64,000 nucleotides of DNA from Prosopocoilus inquinatus (GCA_036172665.1 JAYKNF010000014.1:3833001-3897000), one strand, 5' to 3'; positions 11,762 to 24,000 are shown, counted from the first letter of the stretch. A program made the numbers and translations. Notes: a model not told the origin generated them from the sequence alone.

Positions 11762-12953
11762 TGATGTATCTAATCGATCCTTACTTATCTATCATGTTAT
11801 TTGACAGTTCGATGGATTCCAGTAACTCTGATGTGATATACGACGTTTTTGGACGCAGCAGCAGCTGGAAATAGTTCTAAACGAAACAACACATATTAGC
11901 GTTGTTCCTGTGATGTATCTAATCGATCCTTACTCATCTATCATGTTATTTGACGTTTGGACGGACTCCAGTAACTCTGATGTGAGATGCAAAGTTATCG
12001 GACGCAGCAGAAGCTGGAAATAGTTTTGAACGAAACAACACGTATTAGCGTTGTTCCTGTGATGTATCTAATCGATCCTTACTTATCTATCATGTTATTT
12101 GACGTTTCGATGGACTCCAGTAACTCTGATGAGAGATACAAAGATTTCGGACGCAGCAGAAGCTGGAAATAGTTTTAAACGAAACAACACGTATTAGCGT
12201 TGTTCCTGTGATGTATCTAATCGATCCTTACTCATCTATCATGTTATTTGACGTTTGGACGGACTCCAGTAACTCTGATGAGAGATACAAAGTTCTCGGA
12301 CGCAATAGAAGCTGCAAATAGTTTTGAACGAAACAACACGCATTAGCGTTGTTCCTGTGATGTATCTAATCGATCCTTACTTATCTATCATGTTATTTGA
12401 CGTTTGGATGGACTCCAGTAACCCTGACGTGAGATACGAAGTTCTAGGACGAGGCAGAAGCTGGAAATAGTTTTAAACGAAACAACACGCATTGGCGTTG
12501 TTCCTGTGATGTATCTAATCGATCCTTACTTATCTATCATGTTATTTGACGTTTGGATGGACTCCAGTAACCCTGACGTGAGATACGAAGTTCTAGGACG
12601 AGGCAGAAGCTGGAAATAGTTTTAAACGAAACAACACGCATTGGCGTTGTTCCTGTGATGTATCTAATCGATCCTTACTCATCTATCATGTTATTTGGCG
12701 TTTCGATGGACTCCAGTAACTTAGATGTGAGATACGAAGTTCTCGGACGCAGCTGAAGCTAGAAATAGTTTTAAACGAAACAACACGCATTAGCGTTGTT
12801 CCTGTGTAGTATCTAATCGATCCTTACTTATCTATCATGTTATTTGACATTTCGATGGACTCCAGTAACTCTGATGTGATATACGACGTTTTCGGACGCA
12901 GCAGCAGCTGGAAATAGTTTTAAACGAAACAACACATATTAGCGTTGTTCCTG
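11762..12953 (+). repeat. Tandem higher-order repeat B, copy 2 (8 monomers)
   Basis: Direct tandem copy of the preceding 1,192-bp unit, with GACAGTTCG at 11803 against 10611. I saw very few differences, for example TATATAATCG near 11470 against TATCTAATCG near 12662. This is a recent unequal-crossover-type duplication. Confidence 0.9.
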
Positions 12954-14749
12954 TGATGTATCTAATCGATCCTTACTCATCTATCATGTTATTTGACATT
13001 TCGATGGACTCCAGTAACTCTGATGTGAGATACGAAGTTTTCGGACGCAGCAGAAGCTGGAAATAGTTTTAAACGAAACAACACGTATTAGCGTTGTTCC
13101 TGTGATGTATCTAATCGATCCTTACTCATCTATCATGTTATTTGACGTTTCGATGGACTCCAGTAACTCTAATGTGAGAAACGAAATTTTCGGACGCAGC
13201 AGAAGCTGGAAATAGTTTTAAACGAAACAACACGCATTAGCGTTGTTCCTATGATGTATCTAATCGATCCTTACTTATCTATCATGTTATTTGACATTTC
13301 GATGGACTCCAGTAACTCTGATGTGATATACGACGTTTTCGGACGCAGTAGCACCTGGAAATAGTTTTAAACGAAACAACACATATTAGCGTTGTTCCTG
13401 TGATGTATCTAATCGATCCTTACTCATCTATCATGTTATTTGACGTTTGGATGGACTCCAGTAACCCTGACGTGAGATACGAAGTTCTAGGACGCAGCAG
13501 AAGCTGGAAATAGTTTTAAACGAAACAACACGCATTAGCGTTGTTCCTGTGATGTATCTAATCGATCCTTACTCATCTATCATGTTATTTGGCGTTTCGA
13601 TGGACTCCAGTAACTTAGATGTGAGATACGAAGTTCTCGGACCCAGCTGAAGCTAGAAATTGTTTTAAACGAGACAACACGCATTAGCGTTGTTCCTGTG
13701 CTGTATCTAATCGATCCTGACTTATCTATCATGTTGTTTGACATTTCGATGGACTCCAGTAACTCTGATGTGAGATACGACGTTTTCGGACGCAGCAGCA
13801 GCTGGAAATAGTTTTAAACGAAACAACACATATTAGCGTTGTTCCTGTAATGTATCTAATCGATCCTTACTCATCTATCATGTTATTTGACGTTTGGACG
13901 GACTACAGTAACTCTGATGTGAGATACAAAGTTATCGGACGCAGCAGAAGCTGGAAATAGTTTTGAACGAAACAACACGCATTAGCGTTGTTCCTGTCAT
14001 GTACCTAATCGATCCTTACTTAGCTACTATGTTATTTGACGTTTCGATGGACTAAAGTAACTCTAATGTGATATACGAAATTTTCGGACGCAGCAGAAGC
14101 TGGAAATAGTTTTAAACGAAACAACACGCATTAGAGTTGTTCCTGTGATGTATCTAATCGATCCTTACTCATCTATCATGTTATTTGGCGTTTCGATGGA
14201 CTCCAGTAACTTAGATGTGAGATACGAAGTTCTCGGACCCAGCTGAAGCTAGAAATAGTTCTAAACGAAACAACACGCATTAGCGTTGTTCCTGTGCTGT
14301 ATCTAATCGATCCTTACTTATCTATCATGTTATTTGACATTTCGATGGACTCCAGTAACTCTGATGTGAGATACGACGTTTTCGGACGCAGCAGCAGCTG
14401 GAAATAGTTTTAAACGAAACAACACATATTAGCGTTGTTCCTTTAATGTATCTAATCGATCCTTACTCATCTATCATGTTATTTGACGTTTGGACGGACT
14501 CCAGTAACTCTGATGTGAGATACAAAGTTATCGGACGCAGCAGAAGCTGGAAATAGTTTTGAACGAAACAACACGTATTAGCGTTGTTCCTGTGATGTAT
14601 CTAAACGATCCTTACTTATCTAACATGTTATTTGACGTTTGGATGGACTCCAGTAAGTCTGATGTGAGATACAAAGTTTTTGGACGCAGCAGGAGCTGGA
14701 AATAGTTTTAAACGAAACAACACGTATTAGCGTTGTTCCTGTGCTGTAT

Positions 14750-14800
14750 CTAATCGATACTTACTTGCTGGAAATAGTTTTGAACGAAACAACACGTATT
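14750..14800 (+). repeat. Truncated monomer, 77-bp internal deletion
   Basis: The text runs from TAATCGATACTTACTT straight into GCTGGAAATAG. This loses about 77 bp between the TTACTTATC box and the CAGAAGCTGG box and leaves a 72-bp monomer. Confidence 0.85.
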
Positions 14801-15024
14801 AGCGTTGTTCCTGTGATGTATCTAATCGATCCTTACTTAGCTACTATGTTATTTGAAGTTTCGATGGACTCCAGTAACTCCAATGTGAGATACGAAATTT
14901 TCGGACGCAGCAGCAGCTGGAAATAGTTTTAAACGAAACAACACATATTAGCGTTGTTCCTGTGATGTATCTAATCGATCCTTACTCATCTATCATGTTA
15001 TTTGACGTTTGGACGGACTCCAGT

Positions 15025-15050
15025 AACTCTGATGTGAGACAATACGCATT
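15025..15050 (+). repeat. Truncated monomer, about 48-bp deletion
   Basis: GATGTGAGA is joined to CAATACGCATTAGCG. The segment that normally runs from TACGAAGTTC to AAACGAAA is missing. Confidence 0.8.
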
Positions 15051-15609
15051 AGCGTTGTTCCTGTGATGTATCTAATCGATCCTTACTTATCTATCACGTT
15101 ATTTGACGTTTGGATGGACTCCAGTAACCCTGATGTGAGATACGAAGTTCTCGGACGCAGCAGAAGCTGGAAATAGTTTTAAACGAAACAACACGCATTA
15201 GCGTTCTTCCTGTGATGTATCTAATCGATCCTTACTCATCTATCATGTTATGTGGCGTTTCGATGGACTCCAGTAACTTAGATGTGAGATACGAAGTTCT
15301 CGGACGCAGCTGAAGCTAGAAATAGTTTTAAACGAAACAACACGCATTAGCGTTGTTCCTGTGTAGTATCTAATCGATCCTTACTTATCTATCATGTTAT
15401 TAGACATTTCGATGGATTCCAGTAACTCTGATGTGATATACGACGTTTTTGGACGCAGCAGCAGCTGAAAATAGTTTTAAACGAAACAACACATATTAGC
15501 GTTGTTCCTGTGATGTATCTAATCGATCCTTACTCATCTATCATGTTATTTGACGTTTGGACGGACTCCAGTAACTCTGATGTGAGATGCAAAGTTATCG
15601 GACGCAGCA

Positions 15610-16683
15610 GGTCGTCAGTGAACGACATTGCTATTTCTTTATTGCGCAAAATGTTTAAGAATGTCTAAGAATATCTAATTATTGTCGATTATCTAATGAA
15701 ACAGATTTAATTCTGATCAATGCAAGCAGATTTAAAATGTTCTGCTTTAATTATAATGCACACACGGGCCACAACCGAGAGGTTGTCAATTTGAACTGTC
15801 GTCTTTAATGGGTGGGTGATTCTATTTTATTGTGTTCCCATAAAGCTTTTAAAATGCGATCAAGCAATCGATCTTGAATTTTGCTGGAATTTTATTTTAT
15901 AACGTTGTTTTTGTGCACGGCCTACCAAAAGTTCTCAAACAAAAGAGTCAATACTCCTCCACTAGGTATTTTTTTTTATTTTTGAGCTAGACTTTTGGTA
16001 GTTGCAGCATTAATTCTCTTACATGATGAGGAACTTGCGGTATTAATATGTGAAACTAATTTGATTACACCCTGTATATAGGCTTACTACTTTTAAGGGC
16101 GAAAAAACTTCTTTTCTCCTAAAATCGCGAAAAAATTCACCCGTATAGAGCTCGACGAGGCGCATTCAAAACCATGCCCCGTTCCTCTCTAGCTGCTCGC
16201 CCCTTTCCCGAGATATCGACCCTTAAAGTACCATCGTAAAGAGACATTAATTCCGCACAGAAAACGAGCTTTAACGCTTAAATTATGTTACACGCTCATC
16301 GCCTGTGGCGGTTTTAAAAGAGAAAAGCAACTATTCCTGCCCTGTTTAATTCAAAAGAGAACGAAACTCAAGGCATATTATGTAAGACAAGTGTTTTCTC
16401 AGAGAAAAGTTGAATAAGCGAAAATGCCTTCGCGCAAATACAGTAATTGTTATTTATGGGGCATCATGGTATTATCTTTACTTGTAAAACATTAAAAATA
16501 GCGATAAATAAAAATAGTTTTTAATGCGTCGTGGTGCTGCCATCTTGAAACGACCGACGCGCACTTTCAAGCAATCAAAGATCACAGGTCCCTGCAGAAT
16601 TACAGGAATCTGTAATCATCGGCGCGCTCTAAGTTGGTTGCACGTTCAACGTACAGATTGCGCATCGATCCCTCAAGTGCGTT
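15610..16683 (+). repeat. Left terminal inverted repeat of the foldback element
   Basis: 1,074 bp that pairs with 18138-19211. It includes a T-run at about 15969-15978, ATTACACCCTGTATATAGG (about 16064-16082), and a GC-richer inner end (about 16524-16683) with GCTGCCATCTTGAAACG. Differences from the right arm are few, for example ATTGCTATTT against ATTGTTATTT and GGCCTACC against GGCCGACC. A 72-codon ORF at 16524-16742 lies mostly in the arm and recurs mirrored in the other arm. I do not treat it as a gene. Confidence 0.93.
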
Positions 16684-18137
16684 TAGTAATGCTCAACGAC
16701 GGCTCCAACGCTTCGCTGCCGTACTCAGCCACCCAAAATTAGCGACAATTTTCAGCGTTGAGGTGAATGAACAAACGTGTTTCCGTAAAATATATAATTT
16801 CATCTGCATTTTAATGCAAACTTTAAAGTCTTGTCCTCGTTTAATGAAAGCGAATTATTATTCTCTAATGCGAACGATTTAGGATAAACTCGCACTGGTT
16901 TCATTACTTGGTCAGCCCACAGGATTACCGTAATACACTTGGCCCTCCTTTAAAGTTGAGAGGTACCTAAACATCACAAGTTGTTTACCTTAATGGCAAA
17001 TCAAAATAAAAGCCACCAACTGAATAGAACTCTGATCGAATTCCCACTTATTGACTCTTGCATTCCCGAGACACCTAAAGTTTGACAACGGATGATGCAC
17101 CGATGTACCTACAAATATATTCTGAAGTGACGACCTCAGTTTGCGTCCACCAGCTTCGAATGGTTCAGTGAACCCTGCCAACAGCCTCTTCGGGAAAAGT
17201 ATGCTGATCGAAAAATGTGAAGACAACTCAGACATTAGTTGTCTTTCATTTGCAACGCAGATTAGTTCAGGTCAGTTCAGTTTAACCCAAAGTGTACTGA
17301 TCTTAAGTGATCGATTTAATAGTAAATAAAACATGCGAAGTGCGATTGTTGCATTTAATCTCCAGAAGAAGATATTATTTTTTGCATCACTTTACAGCGA
17401 GTTAAGCACAAAAGGTTATTTGGACGAGTAATGTAATTTGACAAACAGTTGAAATAACATCCCCTCTACAAGCGAACCAACTGATCCAAACTGATCTAGA
17501 ATTTCCGAGGTGTAGTATCAGCAAGGCTGAAAGTGTTTTGGATCACGTTGGGTTAGATCATGTAACCAAATACAACAGACAAATTTTTGAATAAGTGATC
17601 CAGGGTAAAAGTGAACTGATCTGACATGCAAATAAAAGATAAGTATTGTTTTAATAAGGTCTGACTGTATCAAAAATTGCGCAAATTGAAATCAACCCGA
17701 TAAGGGTGCCGTTATTTAAAATGTAAATTACACTATATTTACAAAAAAAATTAATAGCGTTTTTTAATAAATTTATTATGAAATGTGAAAATGAGAACAA
17801 TTTAGTTCACGCTAGATATATGAATTTATCGTTTCCACGTGCTTTATGCAGAATTGAAGTTAACTCTAGTCCGATGAAAAATGTACGAGAAGCTTTAACG
17901 TTAATCTTTAAACGGACGCTGTGAAAAATTGAACAAATGCTCCTAGCGGAGCTATCAACTGATAATGAAACGCTGAGCGCTTGTACAATTTTTGACAAAG
18001 CCTATTTAAAAATGATGCGATAATAAAAATAAGCATTTTATGTCGGTCACAAGAAAATAACCTTAATGTATCTAAATATAAATAAAACATAGCTGAATGT
18101 GATATTTTTCTAAAAACAGTTCGGTACTTATATAATG
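16684..18137. other. Unique interior of the foldback element
   Basis: 1,454 bp of AT-rich, single-copy-looking DNA between the inverted repeats. Recurrent short words such as CTGATC, GATCC and TTAGTTCAGGTCAGTTCAG occur around 17260-17640. Only short ORFs of up to about 80 codons are present. I recognise no conserved domain, and the right half (17640-18137) is particularly A/T-rich. Confidence 0.8.
16990..17235 (-). other. Unrecognised 81-codon ORF, possible captured fragment
   Basis: The reading frame begins MSELSSHFSISILFPKRLLA and has no low-complexity bias. Local base composition around 17040-17240 looks closer to balanced than the AT-rich surroundings. I recognise no family. A GT-containing TTTGTAGGTACAT near 17105-17117 on this strand could be a splice donor, but that is speculative. 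An overlapping ORF on the other strand (17141-17329) looks no less plausible, which argues against reading either as a real gene. It could be a degraded host exon captured by the element, or chance. Confidence 0.2.
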
Positions 18138-19211
18138 AACGCACTTGAGGGATCGATGCGCAATCTGTACGTTGAACGTGCAACCAACTTAGAGCGCGCC
18201 GATGATTACAAATTCCTGTAATTCTGCAGGGACCTGTGATCTTTGATTGCTTGAAAGTTCGCGTCGGTCGTTTCAAGATGGCAGCACCACGACGCATTAA
18301 AAACTATTTTTATTTATCGCTATTTTTAATGTTTTACAAGTAAAGATAATACCATGATGCCCCATAAATAACAATTACTGTATTTGCGCGAAGGCATTTT
18401 CGCTTATTCAACTTTTCTCTGAGAAAACACTTGTCTTACATAATATGCCTTGAGTTTCGTTCTCTTTTGAATTAAACAGGGCAGGAATAGTTGCTTTTCT
18501 CTTTTAAAAATGCCACAGGCGATGAGCGTGTAACATAATTTAAGCGTTAAAGCTCGTTTTCTGTGCGGAATTAATGTCTCTTTACGATGGTACTTTAAGG
18601 GTCGATATCTCGGGAAAGGGGCGAGTAGCTAGAGAGGAACGGGGCATGGTTTTGAATGCGCCTCGTCGAGCTCTATACGGGTGAATTTTTTCGCGATTTT
18701 AGGAGAAAAGAAGTTTTTTCGCCCTTAAAAGTAGTAAGCCTATATACAGGGTGTAATCAAATTAGTTTCACATATTAATACCGCAAGTTCCTCATCATGT
18801 AAGAGAATTAATGCTGCAACAACCAAAAGTCTAGCTCAAAAATAAAAAAAAATACCTAGTGGAGGAGTATTGACTCTTTTGTTTGAGAACTTTTGGTCGG
18901 CCGTGCACAAAAACAACGTTATAAAATAAAATTCCAGCAAAATTCAAGATCGATTGCTTGATCGCATTTTAAAAGCTTTATGGGAACACAATAAAATAGA
19001 ATCACCCACCCATTAAAGACGACAGTTCAAATTGACAACCTCTCGGTTGTGGCCCGTGTGTGCATTATAATTAAAGCAGAACATTTTAAATCTGCTTGCA
19101 TTGATCAGAATTAAATCTGTTTCATTAGATAATCGACAATAATTAGATATTCTTAGACATTCTTAAACATTTTGCGCAATAAAGAAATAACAATGTCGTT
19201 CACTGACGACC
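18138..19211 (-). repeat. Right terminal inverted repeat of the foldback element
   Basis: 1,074 bp, the same length as the left arm and its near-perfect reverse complement. It starts AACGCACTTGAGGGATCGAT and ends CGTTCACTGACGACC. The high similarity between the arms means that either the insertion is recent or the arms have been homogenised by gene conversion. Confidence 0.93.
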
Positions 19212-19354
19212 AGCAAATAAAGCACACGATAAATACGAATGAATTTTTTATTTTTACAGTTTTGGGAACAGAAAACTATTAACAATTACGTGAAAATTGA
19301 TTAATTTAATAAGCAACGCGATGGATATTTATAATTCTTTTCCGTTATGGAACA
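19212..19354. other. AT-rich non-satellite spacer
   Basis: About 140 bp between the transposon end and the resumption of satellite at GGATCAATTAGATAC. It starts with AGCA, the possible target-site duplicate, followed by AATAAAGCACACG, and is strongly A/T-rich. It matches neither the transposon arms nor the monomer. It may be a remnant of the original chromosomal DNA or of another element. I see no gene or RNA in it. Confidence 0.75.
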
Positions 19355-20999
19355 AGGATCAATTAGATACATCACAGGAACAACGCTAATGGGTGTTGTT
19401 TCATTTAAAACTATTTCCAGCTTCTGCTGCGTCCGAGAACGTCGTATCTCACATCAGAGTTACTGGAGTCCATCGAAACGTCAAATAACATGATAGATAA
19501 GTAAAGATCGATTAGATACAGCACAGGAACAACGCTAATACGTGTTGTTTCGTTTAAAACTATTTCCAGCTCCTGCTGCGTCCAAAAACTTTGTATCTCA
19601 CATCAGACTTACTGGAGTCCATCCAAACGTCAAATAACATGTTAGATAAGTAAGGATCGTTTAGATACATCACAGGAACAACGCTAATACGTGTTGTTTC
19701 GTTCAAAACTATTTCCAGCTTCTACTGCGTCCGAGAACTTTGTATCTCTCATCAGAGTTACTGGAGTCCGTCCAAACGTCAAATAACATGATAGATGAGT
19801 AAGGATCGATTAGATACATCACAGGAACAACGCTAATACGTGTTGTTTCGTTTAAAACTATTTCCAGCTTCTGCTGCGTCCGAAATCTTTGTATCTCTCA
19901 TCAGAGTTACTGGAGTCCATCGAAACGTCAAATAACATGATAGATAAGTAAGGATCGATTAGATACATCACAGGAACAACGCTAATGTGTGTTGTTTCGT
20001 TTAAAATTATTTCCAGTTTCTGCTGCGTCCGAAAACGTCGTATCTCACATCAGAGTTACTGGAGTCCATCGAAACGTCAAATAACATGATAGATTAGTAA
20101 GGATCGATTAGATACATCACAGGAACAACGCTAATACGTGTTGTTTCGTTTAAAACTATTTCCAGCTTCTGCTGCGTCCGAAATCTTTGTATCTCTCATC
20201 AGAGTTACTTTAGTCCATCCAAACGTCAAATAACATGATAGATAAGTAAGGATCGATTAGATACATCACAGGAACAACTCTAATACGTGTTGTTTCGTTC
20301 AAAACTATTTCCAGCTTCTGCTGCGTCCGATAACTTTGCATCTCACATCAGAGTTACTGGAGTCCGTCCAAACGTCAAATAACATGATAGATGAGAAAGG
20401 ATCGATTAGATACATCACAGGAACAACGCTAATATGTGTTGTTTCGTTTAAAACTATTTCCAGCTGCTGCTGCGTCCGAAAACGTCGTATATCACATCAG
20501 AGTTACTGGAATCCATCGAAATGTCAAATAACATGATAGATAAGTAAGGATCGATTAGATACTACACAGGAACAAAGCTAATGCGTGTTGTTTCGTTTAA
20601 AACTATTTCTAGCTTCAGCTGCGTCCGAGAACTTCGTATCTCACATCTAAGTTACTGGAGTCCATCGAAACGCCACATAACATGATAGATGAGTAAGGAT
20701 CGATTAGATACATCACAGGAACAACGCTAATGCGTGTTGTTTCGTTTAAAACTATTTCCAGCTTCTGCTGCGTCCGAGAACTTCGTATCTCACATCAGGG
20801 TTACTGGAGTCCATCCAAACGTCAAATAACATGATAGATAAGTAAGAATCGATTAGATACATCACAGGAACAACGCTAATGCGTATTGTTTCGTTTAAAA
20901 CTATTTCTAGCTTCAGATGCGTCCGAGAACTTCGTATCTCACATCAAAGTTACTGGAGTCCATCGAAACGCCAAATAACATGATAGATGAGTAAGGATC
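19355..20999 (-). repeat. 149-bp satellite, reverse block 2
   Basis: About 11 monomers in reverse orientation, beginning mid-monomer at GATCAATTAGATACATCAC and ending at the switch junction near 20999. The part from 19960 to 20999 is the inverted partner of 9392-10285. Confidence 0.96.
19960..20999 (-). repeat. Inverted duplication arm R (partner 9392-10285)
   Basis: Reverse complement of the left arm in the same monomer order. For example, AGAGTTACTTTAGTCCATCC (20201-20220) mirrors GGATGGACTAAAG at 10022. The coordinate sums of paired markers stay constant (about 30,242) until one additional monomer (about 20770-20860, AACCCTGATG type) shifts them to about 30,390 at the junction. Confidence 0.85.
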
Positions 21000-21009
21000 C
21001 TTTGATGTG
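20989..21009. other. Satellite orientation-switch junction 2
   Basis: Reverse satellite GAGTAAGGATC is fused to forward satellite CTTTGATGTGATAT, again forming AAGGATCCTT. It is the reverse complement of the junction at 9381-9401. Outside the shared core the neighbouring monomers differ. Confidence 0.9.
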
Positions 21010-24000
21010 ATATAAGACGTTTTCGGACGCAGCAGAAGCTGGAAATAGTTTTAAACGAAACAACACGTATTAGCGTTGTTCCTGTGATGTATCTAATCGA
21101 TCCTTACTCATCTATCATGTTATTTGACGTTTCGATGGACTCCAGTAACTTAGATGTGAGATACGAAGTTCTCGGACGCAGCTGAAGCTAGAAATAGTTT
21201 TAAACGAAACAACACGCATTAGCGTTGTTCCTGTGTAGTATCTAATCGATCCTTACTTATCTATCATGTTATTTGACATTTCGATGGACTCCAGTAACTC
21301 TGATGTGATATAAGACGTTTTCGGACGCAGCAGAAGCTGGAAATAGTTTTAAACGAAACAACACGTATTAGCGTTGTTCCTGTGATGTATCTAATCGATC
21401 CTTACTCATCTATCATGTTATTTGACGTTTGGACGGACTCCAGTAACCCTGATGTGAGATACATAGTTATCGGACGCAGCAGAAGCTGGAAATAGTTTTG
21501 AACGAAACAACACGCATTAGCGTTGTTCCTGTGATGTATCTAATCGATCCTTACTCATCTATCATGTTATTTGGCGTTTCGATGGACTCCAGTAACTTAG
21601 ATGTGAGATACGAATTTCTCGGACGCAGCTGAAGCTAGAAATAGTTTTAAACGAAACAAAACGCATTAGCGTTGTTCCTGTGTAGTATCTAATCGATCCT
21701 TACTTATCTATCTTGTTATTTGACATTTCGATGGACTCCAATAACTCTGATGTGATATAAGACGTTTTCGGACGCAGCAGAAGCTGGAAATAGTTTTAAA
21801 CGAAACAACACGTATTAGTGTTGTTCCTGTGATGTATCTAATCGATCCTTACTCATCTATCATGTTATTTGACGTTTGGACGGACTCCAGTAACCCTGAT
21901 GTGAGATACATAGTTATCGGACGCAGCAGAAGCTGGAAATAGTTTTGAACGAAACAACACGTATTAGCGTTGTTCCTGTGATGTATCTAAACGATCCTTA
22001 CTCATCTATCATGTTATTTGGCGTTTCGATGGACTCCAGTAACTCTGATGAGAGACACAAAGATTTCGGACGCAGCAGAAGCTGGAAATAGTTTTGAACG
22101 AAACAACACGCATTAGCGTTGTTCCTGTGCAGTATCTAATCGATCCTTACTTATCTATCATGTTATTTGACATTTCGATGGACTCCAGTAACTCTGATGT
22201 GATATAAGACGTTTTCAGACGCAGCAGAAGCTGGAAATAGTTTTAAACGAAACAACACGCATTAGCGTTGTTCCTGTGCTGTATCTAATCGATCCATACT
22301 TATCTATCATGTTATTTGGCGTTTCGATGTACTCCATTAGCTCTGATGTGAGATACGACGTTTTCGGACGCAGCAGAAGCTGGAAATAGTTTTAAACGAA
22401 ACAACACGCATTAGCGTTGTTCCTGTGATGTATCTAATCGATCCTTACTCATCTATCATGTTATTTGGCGTTTCGATGGACTCCAGTAAGTCTGATGTGA
22501 GATACAATGTTTTGGGACGCAGCAGGAGCTGGAAATAGTTTTAAACGAAACAACACGTATTAGCGTTGTTCCTGTGCTGTATCTAATCGATCCTTACTTA
22601 TCTATCATGTTATTTGACGTTTCGATGGACTCCAGTAACTTAGATGTGAGATACGAAGTTCTCGGACGCAGCTGAAGCTAGAAATAGTTTTAAACGAAAC
22701 AACACGTATTAGCGTTGTTCCTGTGATGTATCCAATCGATCCTTACTCATCTATCATGTTATTTGACGTTTGGATGGACTCCAGTAACCCTGACGTGAGA
22801 TACGAAGTTCTCGGACGTAGCAGAATCTGGAAATAGTTTTAAACGATACAGCACGTATTAGCGTTGTTCCTGTGCTGTATCTAATCGATCCTTACTTATC
22901 TATCATGTTATTTGACGTTTCGATGGACTCCAGTAACTCTAACGTGAGATACGAAATTTTCCGACGCAGCAGCAGCTGCAAATAGTTTTAAACGAAACAA
23001 CACATATTAGCGTTGTTCCTGTGATGTATCTAATCGATCCTTACTCATCTATCATGTTATTTGACGTTTGGACGAACTGCAGTAATTCTGATGAGAGATA
23101 CAAAGTTCTCGGACGCAGTAGAAGCTGGAAATTTGTTTTGAACGAAACAATACGTATTAGCGTTGTTCCTGTGATGTATCTAAACGATCCTTACTTATCT
23201 AACATGTTATTTGACGTTTGGATGGACTCCAGTAAGTCTGATGAGAGATACAAAGTTCTTGGACGCAGCAGGAGCTGGAAATAGTTTTAAACGAAACAAC
23301 ACGTATTAGCGTTGTTCCTGTGCTGTATCTAATCGATCCTTACTTATCTATCATGTTATTTGACGTTTCGATGGACTCCAGTAACTCTGATGTGAGATAC
23401 GAAGCTTTCGGACGCAGCAGAAACTGGAAATAGTTTTAAATGAAACAACACGTATTAGCGTTGTTCCTGTGCTGTATCTAATCGATCCTTACTCATCTAT
23501 CATGTTATTTGACGTTTGGATGGACTCCAGTAACTCTGATGTGAGATACAAAGTTATCGGACGCAGAAGACGCTGGAAATAGTTTTGAACGAAACAACAC
23601 GTATTAGCGTTGTTCCTGTGATGTATCTAATCGATCCTTACTTAGCTACTATGTTATTTGACGTTTCGATGGACTCCAGTAACTCTAACGTGAGATACGA
23701 AATTTTCCGACGCAGCAGCAGCTGGAAATAGTTTTAAACGAAACAACACATATTAGCGTTGTTCCTGTGATGTATTTAATCGATCCTTACTCATCTATCA
23801 TGTTATTTGACGTTTGGACGAACTGCAGTAACTCTGATGAGAGATACAAAGTTCTCGGACGCAGTAGAAGCTGGAAATAGTTTTGAACGAAACAATACGT
23901 ATTAGCGTTGTTCCTGTGATGTATCTAAACGATCCTTACTTATCTAACATGTTATTTGACGTTTTAATGGACTCTAGTAAGTCTGATGTGAGATACAAAG

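Larger units (their letters stand above)
9392..15609 (+). repeat. 149-bp satellite array, forward block 2
   Basis: About 42 monomers, with a 1,192-bp tandem higher-order duplication at 10566-12953 and two truncated monomers near 14766 and 15038. The array is cut at GGACGCAGCA immediately before the foldback transposon. The 61- to 66-codon ORFs that occur here span about 1.3 monomers and recur wherever the same monomer pair recurs, so they are not genes. Confidence 0.97.
15610..19211. mobile_element. Non-autonomous foldback DNA transposon with 1.07-kb TIRs
   Basis: A 3,602-bp non-satellite insertion whose ends are long inverted repeats (15610-16683 and 18138-19211) starting GGTCGTCAGTGAACGAC. 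The flanking AGCA at 15606-15609 and 19212-19215 would be a 4-bp target-site duplication. Equally, the end may be GTCGTCAG with a 3-bp CAG duplication, since the bases are ambiguous. The interior has no ORF resembling a transposase or reverse transcriptase, so movement would need an enzyme supplied from elsewhere. I cannot assign a superfamily: a 3- or 4-bp duplication with long TIRs does not settle it. Unlike simple insertions, the satellite to the right is reversed and separated by about 140 bp of other DNA. Confidence 0.88.

Noticed and set aside
16524..18297. ORFs starting MRRGAAILKRPT at 16524 (+) and 18297 (-)
   Set aside because: They are mirror copies within the two inverted arms, end at different points after the arms diverge, and match nothing I recognise.
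15610..19211. LTR retrotransposon
   Set aside because: The long terminal repeats are inverted, not direct. No reverse transcriptase frame, primer-binding site or polypurine tract is visible.
19212..19354. Small RNA gene in the AT-rich spacer
   Set aside because: No tRNA-like arms or strong stem was found by eye, and the stretch is short and strongly A/T-biased.
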